DNA from: Haloplasma contractile
Lineage (GTDB): Bacteria > Bacillota_I > Bacilli_A > Haloplasmatales > Haloplasmataceae
Direction of reading: 5' to 3'
Length of the DNA stretch: 64,000 bases
NCBI GenBank assembly: GCA_016841945.1
Contig: JAENYC010000012.1
Span: 26,454 to 90,453, forward strand
Made by a program: the position numbers and the translations under genes. The stretch's first letter is position 1. Every line of letters starts with the position of its first letter. Below, one piece after another: positions 27,450 through 37,532 of this stretch. The notes beneath the pieces were generated by a model, which searched no databases, was not told where the DNA came from, and worked only from the letters and a program-made list of their open reading frames with translations.

Positions 27450-28297
27450 CCTATCACCTTAAACAAACTCAGTAATTCTATGATATAAAAATAACAAAAG
27501 GAAGTGAATAGAATACTATCTAATCGATCTAAAACCCCACCATGTCCTGGAAATAGATTACCATAATCTTTCACTTTAAAATGTCTTTTAATGACGGATG
27601 CTAACAAATCACCAAATTGAGATAGTATAGATAGTCCAAATGTTAAAATAACAATGTAGATGATCGAGTGATTAAACAAAAAATCAATTTCATTGGTAAA
27701 GATTCCATATAAACTTGCAACAACCGTTGCGATTAATGTACCTCCAATAGAACCTTCAATCGTCTTTTTTGGACTAATTAAGGGACTCAGTTTATGTTTT
27801 CCAAATAATTTCCCTGTAAAATATGCAAAGGTATCAGTTAATACTGTTATAATAAGCAAATAAAATAGTATATAAATACCATTGTCTTTCATAAATAAAT
27901 AAACTAACGCATGAAAAGTTAGTCCAATATAAAATATCGCAAATAATATAAAACTTCCATCCATTATTTTAAATGATTTTCTTAATACCATTGTTAAAGC
28001 CAATATAATGATGAGATACGGTAGAATATTAATTTTATTAGTTAGAGATAACGAGAAAACTTCTTCAAAACTATCATAAAACGCGATGTAAACAACCGAT
28101 AAATAAGCGAATAAATGGATTTCAAAGGGTAAATCTTTTTCAATTTCTTTTACAGATATCAATTCATTCATCGCAAAAATCGTTAAAATAAATCCTAATA
28201 AATAGATAAAATGATTAATATCAAAAAATAATTTTGATAAAAAAATGGGTATTAATACTAAAAAAATAACAATTGCGGTTATGATTCTTTGTTTCAT
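27446..28297 (-). CDS. cdsA: Phosphatidate cytidylyltransferase
   Basis: Makes CDP-diacylglycerol for phospholipid synthesis. 283 residues with about eight membrane helices and the signature region LSPKKTIEGSIGGTLIA and KDYGNLFPGHGGVLDRLDSI near the C-terminus, including the conserved Asp residues. Coupled by four-base overlaps to uppS and dxr. Confidence 0.95.
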   Translation of the reverse strand: MKQRIITAIVIFLVLIPIFLSKLFFDINHFIYLLGFILTIFAMNELISVKEIEKDLPFEIHLFAYLSVVYIAFYDSFEEVFSLSLTNKINILPYLIIILALTMVLRKSFKIMDGSFILFAIFYIGLTFHALVYLFMKDNGIYILFYLLIITVLTDTFAYFTGKLFGKHKLSPLISPKKTIEGSIGGTLIATVVASLYGIFTNEIDFLFNHSIIYIVILTFGLSILSQFGDLLASVIKRHFKVKDYGNLFPGHGGVLDRLDSILFTSFCYFYIIELLSLFKVIG

Positions 28298-29055
28298 TTT
28301 ATTTCTCCTTTTAATCCACCGAATCTTCTATTTCTACTTTGATAATCAATAATGGCTTTTTTCAATTCTTTTTCATTAAAATCAGGCCAATATTTATTTG
28401 TAAAATACAGTTCACTATAAGAGATTTGCCAGAGTAAAAAATTACTGATTCTAATCTCTCCACTTGTTCGAATGAGTAAATCAACATCAGGAAGGCCTTT
28501 AGTCATTAATTTACTAGAAAAATAATCTTTCGTGATATCCTCTATCGACATTTTTTCATCCTTTACTTCCTGAGCTATTTGTTTTGTAGCATGTATCAAT
28601 TCATCTTGCGAACCATAATTTATAGCAATGGTAAAAACCATCCCAGTATTGTGTTTTGTCTGTTCTATCGCAACTTCAATATCATACTTCATTTTATCAG
28701 GTAGCTGGTCTATAAAACCAATAAAATTCATTTTTATATTTGCTTCTTTAATTTTAGGCAAATACTTGTTTATATATTGACTGGGTAAGTCCATTAAGTA
28801 ATTAACTTCATCTTTAGGTCTTGACCAATTTTCAGTACTAAATGCATAAACTGTAATAGCTTTTACGCCTAACTCATTACAAACCTTTATCATTTCGAGG
28901 AGTGTTTTACCTCCTTCATGATGTCCTGCGGTTCTTGGTAATCCTCTTCTTCTTGCCCAACGCCCATTTCCATCCATAATAAAGGCGATGTGTTGGGGAA
29001 GTTTATCTTTTTCAACTTCTATTTCTTTTTTCTTTTTAAAACGATTAAGTATCAT
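28294..29055 (-). CDS. uppS: Undecaprenyl diphosphate synthase
   Basis: cis-Prenyltransferase that makes the C55 carrier for peptidoglycan. 253 residues: AFIMDGNGRWARRRGLPRTA (catalytic Asp), AITVYAFSTENWSRP, and LLIRTSGEIRISNFLLWQIS followed by YSELYF. Most family members have RTSGE.RLSNF, and here R-I-SNF. First gene of the operon, with a GGAGG site. Confidence 0.96.
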   Translation of the reverse strand: MILNRFKKKKEIEVEKDKLPQHIAFIMDGNGRWARRRGLPRTAGHHEGGKTLLEMIKVCNELGVKAITVYAFSTENWSRPKDEVNYLMDLPSQYINKYLPKIKEANIKMNFIGFIDQLPDKMKYDIEVAIEQTKHNTGMVFTIAINYGSQDELIHATKQIAQEVKDEKMSIEDITKDYFSSKLMTKGLPDVDLLIRTSGEIRISNFLLWQISYSELYFTNKYWPDFNEKELKKAIIDYQSRNRRFGGLKGEIK

Positions 29056-29148
29056 TATTTTTCCTCCAAATATCTTCTCAATATTCTTATTTTATAACAA
29101 ATTGCATTTTTTTTCCACCTAAACATAAATGTTTTGAATTTTTTATAT

Positions 29149-29178
29149 AAAAAGCTCTCACATTTAAATTGTGAGAGC
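29149..29178 (-). terminator. Terminator of the membrane-protein gene at 29203
   Basis: GCTCTCACA / TGTGAGAGC stem with a seven-base loop; on the minus strand followed by five T residues. It isolates the uppS operon from the gene upstream. Confidence 0.85.
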
Positions 29179-29202
29179 AACTATTATTTAATAAATAATT
29201 TA

Positions 29203-30078
29203 TTAATATTCTTCTGTTTGTTGATTTAACTCTTCATTTCCTTGTTTTTTCATTTCATTTTCTTTATACTCTAGATATTCTCGTTTATAACCAGTAATAA
29301 CAAATGCGATGTCAAAAAAGGTCATGGTAAATACAAATACTGTTGAGATAATAGATAAAATAACAAATGTGACGATTTGATTATTTACTAAACTAGTTTG
29401 TATGTAGACTGATATGATACAATTTATAACCATAAAAAAGATTAATACAAAGATAGATAATCCTAAATGATTTTTAATATAACGTTTTGAAGCGCCAAAG
29501 ATACCATCCAAAAAATCAAATACTGCAATATATGGTATAAAGCGATAATAACCTGCAAAATAAAAATAAAAAACAAATAAACCAATCATTAAGAAAAAAA
29601 AGATTAGAATACCTAAAATAGGAATCAATACAAATATTAATGATACTAATCCTAACACAATACCTATAACAAAAAAGACAGCAAAATAGGCTAAATACAT
29701 GATTAGATAATGTAAATATTGAATAATAATAGACTTTTGATATCGATTTTCTTTAACTCTCAGTACGACATTGGCTGTCATCCTTGTAAGTAAAACTAAT
29801 ATGAGAGAAATACACAATGTTGATAATAATAAGGTTAAAAAATATTTTAAATCAAATATTTGACCTAATTCTCTAAATACTTGTAGATGTTCAGTCAGAT
29901 TTTGCATGTTCATTAAAGATATATATTTTTTCTGTAAAATCAACATAGTAAATATATTTACTGTGACATAAATCCCTAATAACACTGCAATAAAAGGTCC
30001 CCTTGCTTTAATAACCTCCTTCATATGTTCAATAATGTCACTTGCATCATAATCCCTAAAAGAATCATACTTCATCAT
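29203..30078 (-). CDS. Polytopic membrane protein of unknown function
   Basis: 291 residues with about six transmembrane helices (near 34-52, 78-100, 120-160, 165-185, 210-232 and 240-265) and a charged tail (YLEYKENEMKKQGNEELNQQ). The helix segment with IPYIAVFDFLDGIFGASKRY in the loop recalls the DUF975/glycerophosphodiester-phosphodiesterase-type membrane domains, but I do not assign a family. It has an upstream TGCTATAAT extended -10 and its own terminator, so it is a single-gene unit between frr and uppS. The second Met (30075) may be the start. Confidence 0.6.
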   Translation of the reverse strand: MMKYDSFRDYDASDIIEHMKEVIKARGPFIAVLLGIYVTVNIFTMLILQKKYISLMNMQNLTEHLQVFRELGQIFDLKYFLTLLLSTLCISLILVLLTRMTANVVLRVKENRYQKSIIIQYLHYLIMYLAYFAVFFVIGIVLGLVSLIFVLIPILGILIFFFLMIGLFVFYFYFAGYYRFIPYIAVFDFLDGIFGASKRYIKNHLGLSIFVLIFFMVINCIISVYIQTSLVNNQIVTFVILSIISTVFVFTMTFFDIAFVITGYKREYLEYKENEMKKQGNEELNQQTEEY

Positions 30079-30172
30079 AAATCCCCCTTTTTTTATTATA
30101 TTATAGCATAGAACTTAATATTAGTATATTGTTTTTTTATATATAGTTAATTAAATATAAATTTTGGATAAT

Positions 30173-30203
30173 AAAAATGGTAGGAAAATTTCCTACCATT
30201 TTT
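30173..30203 (-). terminator. Terminator of the rpsB-tsf-pyrH-frr operon
   Basis: Fourteen-pair stem AAAAATGGTAGGAA / TTCCTACCATTTTT with an AATT loop. Confidence 0.85.
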
Positions 30204-30207
30204 ATTA

Positions 30208-30765
30208 TTATACATGCAAGATGTCCTTTTCTTTTTCTGCGACTACTTCATCGATTTTATCTGTATAAATATTTGTCAATTCTTGAACATCCTCTGTATA
30301 ACCTTTTAAATCGTCTTCAGTAATTTCACTATTCTTTTCTAATTTTTTTAATTGATCATTTGCATCACGGCGAATATTTCGAACAGCAACTTTTGCTTCT
30401 TCTCCATTTTTATGTACAAGTTTTGCAAGTTCTTTACGTCTTTCTTCTGTTAACTGTGGAAAAGCTATTCTAATAACTTGTCCATCATTAGATGGTGTAA
30501 TACCTAAATCAGAAGCTAAAATTGCTTTTTCAACAGTCTGAAGCATTGATTTATCATATGGTTTAATCACTAATAAACGAGCCTCAGGAACTGTTACAGA
30601 AGACATTTGATTAATAGGTGTTGGTGCACCATAATAATCAACTGTTATTCGCTCTAAAACACTTGCATTGGCACGACCTGTTCTAATGGTTGATAAATGA
30701 TGTCGTAATGATTCTACTGCTTTTTCCATTCTTTCTTCAGCATCTAATAAAATAGTATCTGGCAT
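30208..30765 (-). CDS. frr: Ribosome recycling factor
   Basis: Splits post-termination ribosomes with EF-G. 185 residues, normal length, with the helical-bundle signature [20 protein letters not shown], the beta segment [16 protein letters not shown] and [12 protein letters not shown]. Only four bases separate it from pyrH, the usual Bacillus pairing. Confidence 0.97.
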   Translation of the reverse strand: MPDTILLDAEERMEKAVESLRHHLSTIRTGRANASVLERITVDYYGAPTPINQMSSVTVPEARLLVIKPYDKSMLQTVEKAILASDLGITPSNDGQVIRIAFPQLTEERRKELAKLVHKNGEEAKVAVRNIRRDANDQLKKLEKNSEITEDDLKGYTEDVQELTNIYTDKIDEVVAEKEKDILHV

Positions 30766-30769
30766 AAAA

Positions 30770-31495
30770 TCATCTCCCCTTTACTGTAGTACCTATTTTT
30801 TGACCTTCAACGGCCTTCTTAATATTGCCTTTTGTATTCATATTAAACACAACAACATCAATATTATTATCCATACATAGTGTTGCTGCTGTTGAGTCCA
30901 TTACCTTTAAATCTCGATTAACTAATTGTAAAAAGGTTAAATCTTCATACTTAGTTGCTTTAGGATTAATCATTGGATCACTATCATATACACCATCTAC
31001 AAGATTTTTCGCCATAAGAATGGCATCGGCCCCTATTTCAGCCGCACGAAGTGCTGCTGTTGTATCAGTTGAAAAGTATGGATTACCAGTACCTCCACCA
31101 AATATTACAACTCTTCCCTTTTCCAAATGCCTAATTGCTCGTCGTCGTATGTAGGGTTCAGCTACTGCTTCCATACTAATAGATGTCATAGCACGGGTTT
31201 CAACACCTAAAATCTCTAAAGCATTTTGTAATGCTAGAGCATTCATAACGGTTGCTAACATCCCCATATAATCAGCACTCGCTCTTTCCATGCCCATTTC
31301 ACTAGCGGATTTCCCTCGCCAAATATTTCCTCCACCGACTATAATAGCAATTTGTACTTTTGTTGAATAAGCGTCTTTTATTTCCTCAGCAATTTCTTTA
31401 ACGGTTAATGGGTCAATTCCGACCTTATTTTTTCCTGCTAAGGCTTCACCACTTAATTTCAAAATAATCCTCTGATATTTCTTATTATCCATCAC
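30770..31495 (-). CDS. pyrH: UMP kinase
   Basis: Bacterial amino-acid-kinase-fold enzyme making UDP. 241 residues with [47 protein letters not shown] and VDGVYDSDP. Read with frr and probably with tsf. It is usually activated by GTP and inhibited by UTP; nothing in the sequence argues otherwise. Confidence 0.97.
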   Translation of the reverse strand: MMDNKKYQRIILKLSGEALAGKNKVGIDPLTVKEIAEEIKDAYSTKVQIAIIVGGGNIWRGKSASEMGMERASADYMGMLATVMNALALQNALEILGVETRAMTSISMEAVAEPYIRRRAIRHLEKGRVVIFGGGTGNPYFSTDTTAALRAAEIGADAILMAKNLVDGVYDSDPMINPKATKYEDLTFLQLVNRDLKVMDSTAATLCMDNNIDVVVFNMNTKGNIKKAVEGQKIGTTVKGR

Positions 31496-31545
31496 ATTAC
31501 CATCCTTTTAAAGTTTAAGAATAAGGCACAAGAGTGCCTTTATAA

Positions 31546-32451
31546 CTATGCACGAACTTGTGCCATAACTTCATCTTTAAAGTTATCGACTTTTTTCTCG
31601 ATTCCTTCTCCAACTTCAAAACGGACAAATTGAACGATTTTACTATTATTGTCTTTGGTATATTGCAAAACCGTTACATCTGGATTTTTAACAAATGGTT
31701 GTTCAATTAAGCAACTTTCTTTTAACCATTTCTTAACTTTTCCATCAACTATATGTGGAATTCGCTTTGTTTTAGCTGCCTTAGCTTTTTCATTGGTTTC
31801 TTTTGCTAGTTCATTTTCAAATTCCTTAGTAAACATTTCTCTTTCATGTTCTATATCTTTAGGGTCTACATCCTTACCACTGATATATCTAGGATTAATA
31901 GCAGCTACATGCATACTAATATCTTTTGCAACTTCTTCATTATTCCCTTCTAATACAGTGACAACTGCGATTTTACCACCCATGTGCTTATATGCACCAA
32001 ATACTTGATCAGAAGTTTTCGTAATCGTCTCAATACGACGTAAAGTGATTTTTTCACCTATTTTAGCACTTGCCTCTATTATATAAGTTTCAATTGTCTT
32101 ATCTTCATATTGATATGCTAGAGCTTCACTTAGGTCTTTTGGTTTCGCTTCAATTAAAATAGTACCTATTTTATCAATTAGATTTAAAAATTGTTCATTT
32201 TTTGCAACAAAATCAGTCTCAGAGTTGATTTCATAAATAATCGCTGTATTACCCTCAATCACTACATTACATAAACCTTCTGCTGCTATTCTATCTGCTT
32301 TTTTCTGAGCTTTTGCAATTCCTTTTTCTCTTAACCAATCAATTGATTTTTCCATATCGCCTTCACAAGCAACTAATGCTTTTTTACAATCCATCATACC
32401 TGCACCAGTTTTATTACGAAGTTCTTTCACCATTTGAGCTGTAACAGTCAT
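31546..32451 (-). CDS. tsf: Elongation factor Ts
   Basis: Nucleotide exchange factor of EF-Tu. 301 residues, full two-subdomain form: UBA-like N-terminus (VKELRNKTGAGMMDCKKALV), the TDFVAKN loop in EINSETDFVAKNEQF, MHVAAINPRYIS and the C-terminal module. A possible attenuator separates it from rpsB. Confidence 0.97.
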   Translation of the reverse strand: MTVTAQMVKELRNKTGAGMMDCKKALVACEGDMEKSIDWLREKGIAKAQKKADRIAAEGLCNVVIEGNTAIIYEINSETDFVAKNEQFLNLIDKIGTILIEAKPKDLSEALAYQYEDKTIETYIIEASAKIGEKITLRRIETITKTSDQVFGAYKHMGGKIAVVTVLEGNNEEVAKDISMHVAAINPRYISGKDVDPKDIEHEREMFTKEFENELAKETNEKAKAAKTKRIPHIVDGKVKKWLKESCLIEQPFVKNPDVTVLQYTKDNNSKIVQFVRFEVGEGIEKKVDNFKDEVMAQVRA

Positions 32452-32484
32452 ATAATTTCCTCCTAGTTAATTAATTATCTTTAT

Positions 32485-32517
32485 AAAAAAGGTGATAAAG
32501 AAAGTTACTTTACCACC
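32485..32517 (-). terminator. Attenuator/terminator between rpsB and tsf
   Basis: On the minus strand GGTGGTAAAG pairs with CTTTATCACC (one G-T), seven-base loop, then six T residues. Partial termination here would set S2 above EF-Ts, as is known in some bacteria. Confidence 0.65.
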
Positions 32518-32529
32518 AAAGAATTTGTA

Positions 32530-33348
32530 TTATTCTTGAGATTCCTCAGTAGTTTCTTTATTTTCTTCAACTACTTCTTTCGTTTGGTTATTATTTTCTT
32601 TCTCTCTACTTTGACTCTTATTATCTTTATTTCTATCGTCTCTACTTTCATTTAAACGAACGACTTTTCCACCTTGTGCTTCTACACAAGCATTCGCCAT
32701 AAGCGTTAAGATTAATTTTACTGCTCTAATTGCATCATCATTTGCTGGAATCACAAAATCAACATCATCAGGATCACAGTTTGTATCAACAACACCAAAC
32801 ACAGGAATATTTAATTTATGAGCTTCTAAAATGGCATTCTTTTCTTTCTTAGGATCAATCACAAATAATGCATCTGGAAGCTTATTCATATGTTTAATCC
32901 CATCAAAGAATTTTTGTAATCTTTCCAATTCTTTTTTCATTAAAATTTGTTCTTTTTTTGGATAATTTGTAATTGTGCCATCTTCAAACATCGCTTCTAA
33001 TTCAAATAAACGATTAATACGAGATTTTAATGTAGAATAATTCGTTAAGGTTCCACCTAACCAACGTTGATTCACATAAAATTGATTAGCGCGTACTGCT
33101 TCATCTTTAATTGAATATTGAGCTTGTTTTTTGGTTCCTACAAATAATATTTTTCCACCATCTTTAACAATATCAAATATTAATTTGTAACCTTCATTAA
33201 TTCTTTCTTGAGATTTTTGTAAATCGATAATATAAATCCCATTACGTTTTGCATAGATATATTTTTCCATCTTTGGATTCCATCTACGCGTTTGATGTCC
33301 AAAATGAACACCAGCTTCTAATAATTGTTTCATTGAAACGACTGACAT
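32530..33348 (-). CDS. rpsB: 30S ribosomal protein S2 (uS2)
   Basis: 272 residues with [20 protein letters not shown], the coiled-coil [17 protein letters not shown] and [20 protein letters not shown]. The C-terminal ~45 residues form an unusually long charged, Asn/Gln/Glu-rich tail ([19 protein letters not shown]) absent from most S2 proteins. AGGAGG precedes the ATG. First gene of the rpsB-tsf-pyrH-frr unit. Confidence 0.97.
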   Translation of the reverse strand: MSVVSMKQLLEAGVHFGHQTRRWNPKMEKYIYAKRNGIYIIDLQKSQERINEGYKLIFDIVKDGGKILFVGTKKQAQYSIKDEAVRANQFYVNQRWLGGTLTNYSTLKSRINRLFELEAMFEDGTITNYPKKEQILMKKELERLQKFFDGIKHMNKLPDALFVIDPKKEKNAILEAHKLNIPVFGVVDTNCDPDDVDFVIPANDDAIRAVKLILTLMANACVEAQGGKVVRLNESRDDRNKDNKSQSREKENNNQTKEVVEENKETTEESQE

Positions 33349-33464
33349 TAAATTCCTCCTAATTTTTTATTTCGTTTGGCCTCCACAAATTTCTACAAAA
33401 AACGCCACTAATTACTAGCACACGACGATTTTCTCATTTGTGTGTGTATTTTTTGCCGCAGTAT
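33349..33464 (-). promoter_or_regulatory. Long leader of rpsB (possible S2 autoregulatory leader)
   Basis: About 110 bases between the promoter and the rpsB start. It holds complementary pieces (ACACAC with GTGTG; CTAGTAATTAG) and a GGCC-containing stretch before the ribosome site, suggesting a folded leader. S2 leaders are known in other bacteria. I could not match a consensus. Confidence 0.35.
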
Positions 33465-33493
33465 AGTATATCACATTTATCGTGATTTTTCAA
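33465..33493 (-). promoter_or_regulatory. Sigma-A promoter of rpsB
   Basis: TTGAAA, 17-base spacer, TATACT on the minus strand. Confidence 0.75.
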
Positions 33494-33525
33494 TTATTTA
33501 TACCACTTTTTTTATTATATTTCAA

Positions 33526-33975
33526 TTAGTGGCCACTACTTCCGAATCCACCCATTCTTTTTTGATGGATGGGTGAATCACAATCAACAACTAAATATTT
33601 TTGAAAGATACCTTGAGCAATTTTTTCGCCTTTTCTTATTATGACCAATTGATTAGAAAAATTGTATATTGGAATCATAATATGCCCATCATTTTTTTCA
33701 TTATTATAATAATCGCAATCTATTATTCCGACATGATTGGCTAGCATCAATCCTTTATTAAGTGCAACACTAGAACGGATATATATTTTTAACACTTCGT
33801 CCTCTAACATATAAGCCTTTAATCCGGTTTTTATAAGTTTTACTTCGTTGGGTTTTAATTCTACATTCTCAACAGATGATATATCATATCCAGCTGAGTT
33901 AAATGTTTGTCTCTTTGGCATAATAACTGCTTCATTCTTATAGCCTTTGACAATTTCAAATCCTCTATTCTTCAT
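33526..33975 (-). CDS. dut: dUTP diphosphatase (trimeric type)
   Basis: Hydrolyses dUTP to dUMP. 149 residues with the five dUTPase motifs in order: AGYDISS, IRSSVALNKGLMLAN, GIIDCDYYNN, RKGEKIAQGIF and the C-terminal P-loop-like RMGGFGSSG. Motif 3 is lengthened by an unusual acidic/Lys stretch (NNEKNDGH), so a related dNTPase is possible. The ATG at 33975 has GGAGG six bases upstream and overlaps xerC by 11 bases. No phage genes surround it. Confidence 0.85.
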   Translation of the reverse strand: MKNRGFEIVKGYKNEAVIMPKRQTFNSAGYDISSVENVELKPNEVKLIKTGLKAYMLEDEVLKIYIRSSVALNKGLMLANHVGIIDCDYYNNEKNDGHIMIPIYNFSNQLVIIRKGEKIAQGIFQKYLVVDCDSPIHQKRMGGFGSSGH

Positions 33976-34879
33976 GTTCTTCCTCCTTTGCATGAGGGTG
34001 GGCTTGCATATATATTTTTCTTAACTGTTCTTTTGAAACATGTGTATAAATTTGTGTCGTAGATAGCTGCTCATGACCTAATAATTCCTGAACACTTCTG
34101 ATATCAGCCCCACTGTTTAATAAATGGGTAGCAAATGTATGTCGTAACATATGAGGAGAGATACTTGTAATTTTTGAAGAATTTCCGATAATACGATTTA
34201 GAATATCACGAACACCACGAACTGATAATTTTCTTCCCCGATGATTTAAAAATACAGCATTTGTATTGGATTTCGATTTCATTAATAACTTTTTCCGACT
34301 ATTGTTGATATAATCGACTAATGCTTCTTGACAAAAATTATTCATCGGGACAAGTCGCTCTTTATTTCCTTTTCCTTTTACATAGATGATTTTATCATCA
34401 TAATGGATGTTCTCTAATTCTAAACTACATAACTCACTCACTCGTAAACCTGACCCATATAACAACTCTATAATCGCAAGATTCCTCTCTCCTAAAAAAT
34501 CATCTAAATTTATACTATTATAAAGCTCATTCATTTCAACTTCATAAAAGAATTTAGGTATTTTCTTCTCCTTTTTAGGTAAGCTGAGCAGTAAAAAAGG
34601 ATTATCTTTTACATATTCATTACTCTGTAAATACTTATAAAACGATCTTAAAGAAGATATCTTTCTTGCTAAAGTAGATTTTGATAATTTTCTTTTATGT
34701 AAAAAGGATAAATATTTCCTTGCTAACTGATAGGTCATTTCACTTACTTTTTTCATATCTTCATACTCTAAAAACTCATAAAAATCACGTAAATCCACTT
34801 CATAATTTGTGATAGTATGAGCTGAATAATTTCTTTCATGCGCTAAATATTTTTTAAACATGACAATATAATGTTCCAT
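33965..34879 (-). CDS. xerC: Tyrosine recombinase XerC
   Basis: Resolves chromosome dimers at dif with XerD. 304 residues: SAM-like N-terminal domain (FKKYLAHERNYSAHTITNYE), catalytic domain with the first Arg in ELLYGSGLRVSELCSL, HMLRHTFATHLLNSG, LLGHEQLSTTQIYTHV (His and nucleophile Tyr). It follows trmFO, as codV does in Bacillus, which supports a chromosomal Xer role over a mobile integrase. Confidence 0.93.
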   Translation of the reverse strand: MEHYIVMFKKYLAHERNYSAHTITNYEVDLRDFYEFLEYEDMKKVSEMTYQLARKYLSFLHKRKLSKSTLARKISSLRSFYKYLQSNEYVKDNPFLLLSLPKKEKKIPKFFYEVEMNELYNSINLDDFLGERNLAIIELLYGSGLRVSELCSLELENIHYDDKIIYVKGKGNKERLVPMNNFCQEALVDYINNSRKKLLMKSKSNTNAVFLNHRGRKLSVRGVRDILNRIIGNSSKITSISPHMLRHTFATHLLNSGADIRSVQELLGHEQLSTTQIYTHVSKEQLRKIYMQAHPHAKEEEHEE

Positions 34880-34893
34880 CTTATCACTTCACT

Positions 34894-36204
34894 TTATATT
34901 TGATACTTCTCCTTAATCAGTTTAATTTCTTCTAGTGCTCTTTTTGCATATAGTGCTTTTCTTTCTTTCTTTTTATGTCTATAATCTAATTTTCTAATGA
35001 AGCCAAAGTTTGCATTCATCGGTTGAAAAGATTTAGAATCAGCACTAGAAATATATTGACTGAGTGCCCCTAACATCGTGACATCAGTAAAATGAATTAT
35101 TGATTCATGATTTAGAAGTCTTGCCATATTAATTCCTGCAACCATTCCTGATGCTGCACTTTCTACATAACCTTCTACACCTGTCATCTGTCCGGCAAAG
35201 AAAATTTTTTCATTTCCTTTATATTGATAAATATCATTTAAAAATATAGGTGAATTAATAAAACTATTACGATGCATAATGCCATAACGCAAAAATTCTG
35301 CTTTTTCTAATCCAGGTATCATACGGAAGACCCGTCTTTGTTCAGGGAAGGTCAAATGTGTTTGAAAACCAACTAAGTTATACATTGTTTTGGCTTTGTT
35401 ATCTTGACGTAATTGTACCACGGCATGTGGAATTTTACCAGTTTTTGGGTTTTCTAATCCAACGGGTTTCATAGGTCCATATAATAAGGTTTGTCTACCT
35501 CTTTTAGCCATTACTTCAATTGGCATACAACCTTCAAAAAAAATTTCTTCTTCAAAAGATTTTGGTTTCACAACATTAGCACTCACTAAAGCATCATAAA
35601 ATTGATTAAACTCCTCTTCAGTCATAGGGCAATTGAGGTAAGCTGCTTCCCCTTTATCATATCGAGATTTTAAGTATACCTTGTTAAAATCAATGGAATC
35701 TTTATCTACGATAGGTGCCGCTGCATCATAAAAATAAAAGTAATCATGACCTAACATCCTTTGAATCTTTTGACTTAATTTAGGACTGGTTAATGGTCCT
35801 GAAGCGATGATGGTATACCCATTAGGGATGTCTATGACTTCTTTTTCAACGATTTCTACATTTTCAAATTTTGAAATTTGTTCTGTAACCATTTGCGGGA
35901 AACTTTCCCGGTCTACAGCTAGAGCTCCTCCTGCTGGAATTTGAGTTAAATCTGCTGTTTTAATAATTAAGGAATCTAATACACGCATCTCTTCTTTTAA
36001 TAATCCTACCCCATTTTCAATACTATTTGAACGAAGCGAATTACTACAAACGAGTTCTGCAAAATGAGGGGTTTGATGTGCTTCTGTTGTCTTTTTGGGT
36101 CGCATTTCATATAATCGCACTTTAAAACCACGTTTTGCTAATTGATAACATGCTTCACTTCCTGCTAAACCTGCACCGATAATATTTACTACTTTATCCA
36201 TCAT
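34894..36204 (-). CDS. trmFO: Methylenetetrahydrofolate-tRNA-(uracil-5-)-methyltransferase TrmFO
   Basis: FAD-dependent enzyme making m5U54 in tRNA with methylene-THF. 436 residues with the FAD-binding [40 protein letters not shown] and [19 protein letters not shown]. Family length is about 435. The next gene, xerC, begins within 20 bases. topA, often upstream in Bacillus, lies elsewhere (left edge of this window). Confidence 0.96.
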   Translation of the reverse strand: MMDKVVNIIGAGLAGSEACYQLAKRGFKVRLYEMRPKKTTEAHQTPHFAELVCSNSLRSNSIENGVGLLKEEMRVLDSLIIKTADLTQIPAGGALAVDRESFPQMVTEQISKFENVEIVEKEVIDIPNGYTIIASGPLTSPKLSQKIQRMLGHDYFYFYDAAAPIVDKDSIDFNKVYLKSRYDKGEAAYLNCPMTEEEFNQFYDALVSANVVKPKSFEEEIFFEGCMPIEVMAKRGRQTLLYGPMKPVGLENPKTGKIPHAVVQLRQDNKAKTMYNLVGFQTHLTFPEQRRVFRMIPGLEKAEFLRYGIMHRNSFINSPIFLNDIYQYKGNEKIFFAGQMTGVEGYVESAASGMVAGINMARLLNHESIIHFTDVTMLGALSQYISSADSKSFQPMNANFGFIRKLDYRHKKKERKALYAKRALEEIKLIKEKYQI

Positions 36205-36212
36205 AACAACTC

Positions 36213-36905
36213 CTAAAAATTAATTTCATAGGTCATTTTTTCGCCACCAACTAATGCTAAAGCATGATTGCGAACCACCCATAAATTAGCTATTTTCGCT
36301 TTAATATCGTTTGATAAAAGAATAAGACTACAAGCATTGGCCAATTCTTTATCATGTGTCTTTAAGTCATCAATGATTCTTTTTAGATTCACCTTATATA
36401 ACCGATGATGATTATAGTATAAATCAATTGCTTTTTGCAACAAGTCATTCATTAAAAGAGTAGCTCCTTCAAATTGATTGTTTTGAATCAATCCCTCTAT
36501 GGTATAAATATCCTGTGATAAAGAAATTTGTCTATTCAAAATATCTTCATCAGATAACTGAGGTGGACCACTTCTTTTTGCTTCTTCTTTTGCTTTATCG
36601 ATTAATTCTTTAATATTATCTGATTTATCATATAAAACCTTTGCTGTAAATGAATAAGGTATTTTTCTTGTTTTTTTAAACAATCTATTTTTAAACCCAT
36701 CAAATGACCGTTCTAGAATCTGAACCAACTTACCATCTATCAGTTTACAACGTACTCTATCTACATCATATTGATAAATTGCTATTAAATCGATATCACT
36801 ATTTGGATGTACATCTCCACTAGCAACAGAACCAAATAGGATAATTCCTAATAATTGGGGATCTTTTTTTAATTCTTTAACTATTTTATTGATTATTTTC
36901 TCCAT
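36213..36905 (-). CDS. Nucleotidyltransferase-HEPN-like fusion protein
   Basis: 230 residues. The N-terminal MNT-type nucleotidyltransferase domain shows [20 protein letters not shown] followed by IDL, giving the GS and D-x-D catalytic pattern. The C-terminal ~120 residues are helical ([20 protein letters not shown]), like HEPN/kanamycin nucleotidyltransferase C-terminal domains. The substrate is unknown; it could modify a small molecule or a protein. It lies nine bases before trmFO and may be cotranscribed. Confidence 0.75.
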   Translation of the reverse strand: MEKIINKIVKELKKDPQLLGIILFGSVASGDVHPNSDIDLIAIYQYDVDRVRCKLIDGKLVQILERSFDGFKNRLFKKTRKIPYSFTAKVLYDKSDNIKELIDKAKEEAKRSGPPQLSDEDILNRQISLSQDIYTIEGLIQNNQFEGATLLMNDLLQKAIDLYYNHHRLYKVNLKRIIDDLKTHDKELANACSLILLSNDIKAKIANLWVVRNHALALVGGEKMTYEINF

Positions 36906-37012
36906 TTTATCCTCTCCTTATGATTATTTTATCACTTTATTAAGATTTTTAAAGTTTTTTTCCCCATTTTTACTATTTAGATTTATTTATATAATGAAGG
37001 GAGGTGAAAAGC

Positions 37013-37231
37013 ATGAATAAAACATTTGATGGTAAAACCTTAATTTTAATATTAGAAAATGGTGTGGATGAAAAAGGCAATCCTGTTTATTTGAGAAAAT
37101 CTATCAAAAACATCTGTGAAACTGCAACTGAACAAGCAATCTATGATGTTGGGAATGCTTTAGGTCAATTATTTTCAACCCCGTTATCTAGTATTTGTGT
37201 TGACGAAGACTATGTATTAGTCGCAATCTAA
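37013..37231 (+). CDS. DUF1659 family protein
   Basis: 72 residues: NKTFDGKTLILILENGVDEK, GNPVYLRKSIKNIC and LFSTPLSSICVDEDYVLV. DUF1659 and DUF2922 genes commonly occur as a pair in Bacillota; function unknown. The ATG at 37013 follows GGGAGGTG; the in-frame GTG within that ribosome site is rejected as start. Confidence 0.75.
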   Translation: MNKTFDGKTLILILENGVDEKGNPVYLRKSIKNICETATEQAIYDVGNALGQLFSTPLSSICVDEDYVLVAI

Positions 37232-37267
37232 TTTCAGTAAAAATAATTAAAAAGGAGGTGAAACGAA

Positions 37268-37492
37268 ATGAATACTGATAAAAAATTACAATTAACATTC
37301 AATACAGAAAACAACAAAACATTTTCACTTTACATTGATGAACCACTTGAACCTATCGTAGCTGCTGATGTAAAATTAGCCATGGACACTATTATCGCAA
37401 ATGATGTCATCAATAGTAAAAATGGCGCATTAGTATCAATTAAGAGTGCTAGATTTATTACCCGTACCGTAGAAGAAATCGTACTACCATAA
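37268..37492 (+). CDS. DUF2922 family protein
   Basis: 74 residues: KKLQLTFNTENNKTFSLYID, PIVAADVKLAMDTIIANDV, VSIKSARFITRTVEEIVL. A small alpha/beta protein of unknown function, forming a two-gene unit with the DUF1659 gene 36 bases upstream. AAAGGAGGTGA gives a very strong ribosome site. Confidence 0.75.
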   Translation: MNTDKKLQLTFNTENNKTFSLYIDEPLEPIVAADVKLAMDTIIANDVINSKNGALVSIKSARFITRTVEEIVLP

Positions 37493-37497
37493 GTAAA

Positions 37498-37528
37498 AAT
37501 GGCTATCTCAATGTTTGAGATAGCCATT
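37498..37528. terminator. Bidirectional terminator after the DUF2922 gene
   Basis: Fourteen-pair stem AATGGCTATCTCAA / TTGAGATAGCCATT with a three-base loop. Confidence 0.75.
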
Positions 37529-37532
37529 ATGA

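Noticed and set aside
33526..33975. dUTPase as a prophage remnant
   Set aside because: No other phage gene is near and it is translationally coupled to xerC.
33965..34879. XerC as a phage or element integrase
   Set aside because: It sits between trmFO and dut with no phage or transfer genes, in the usual chromosomal xerC position.
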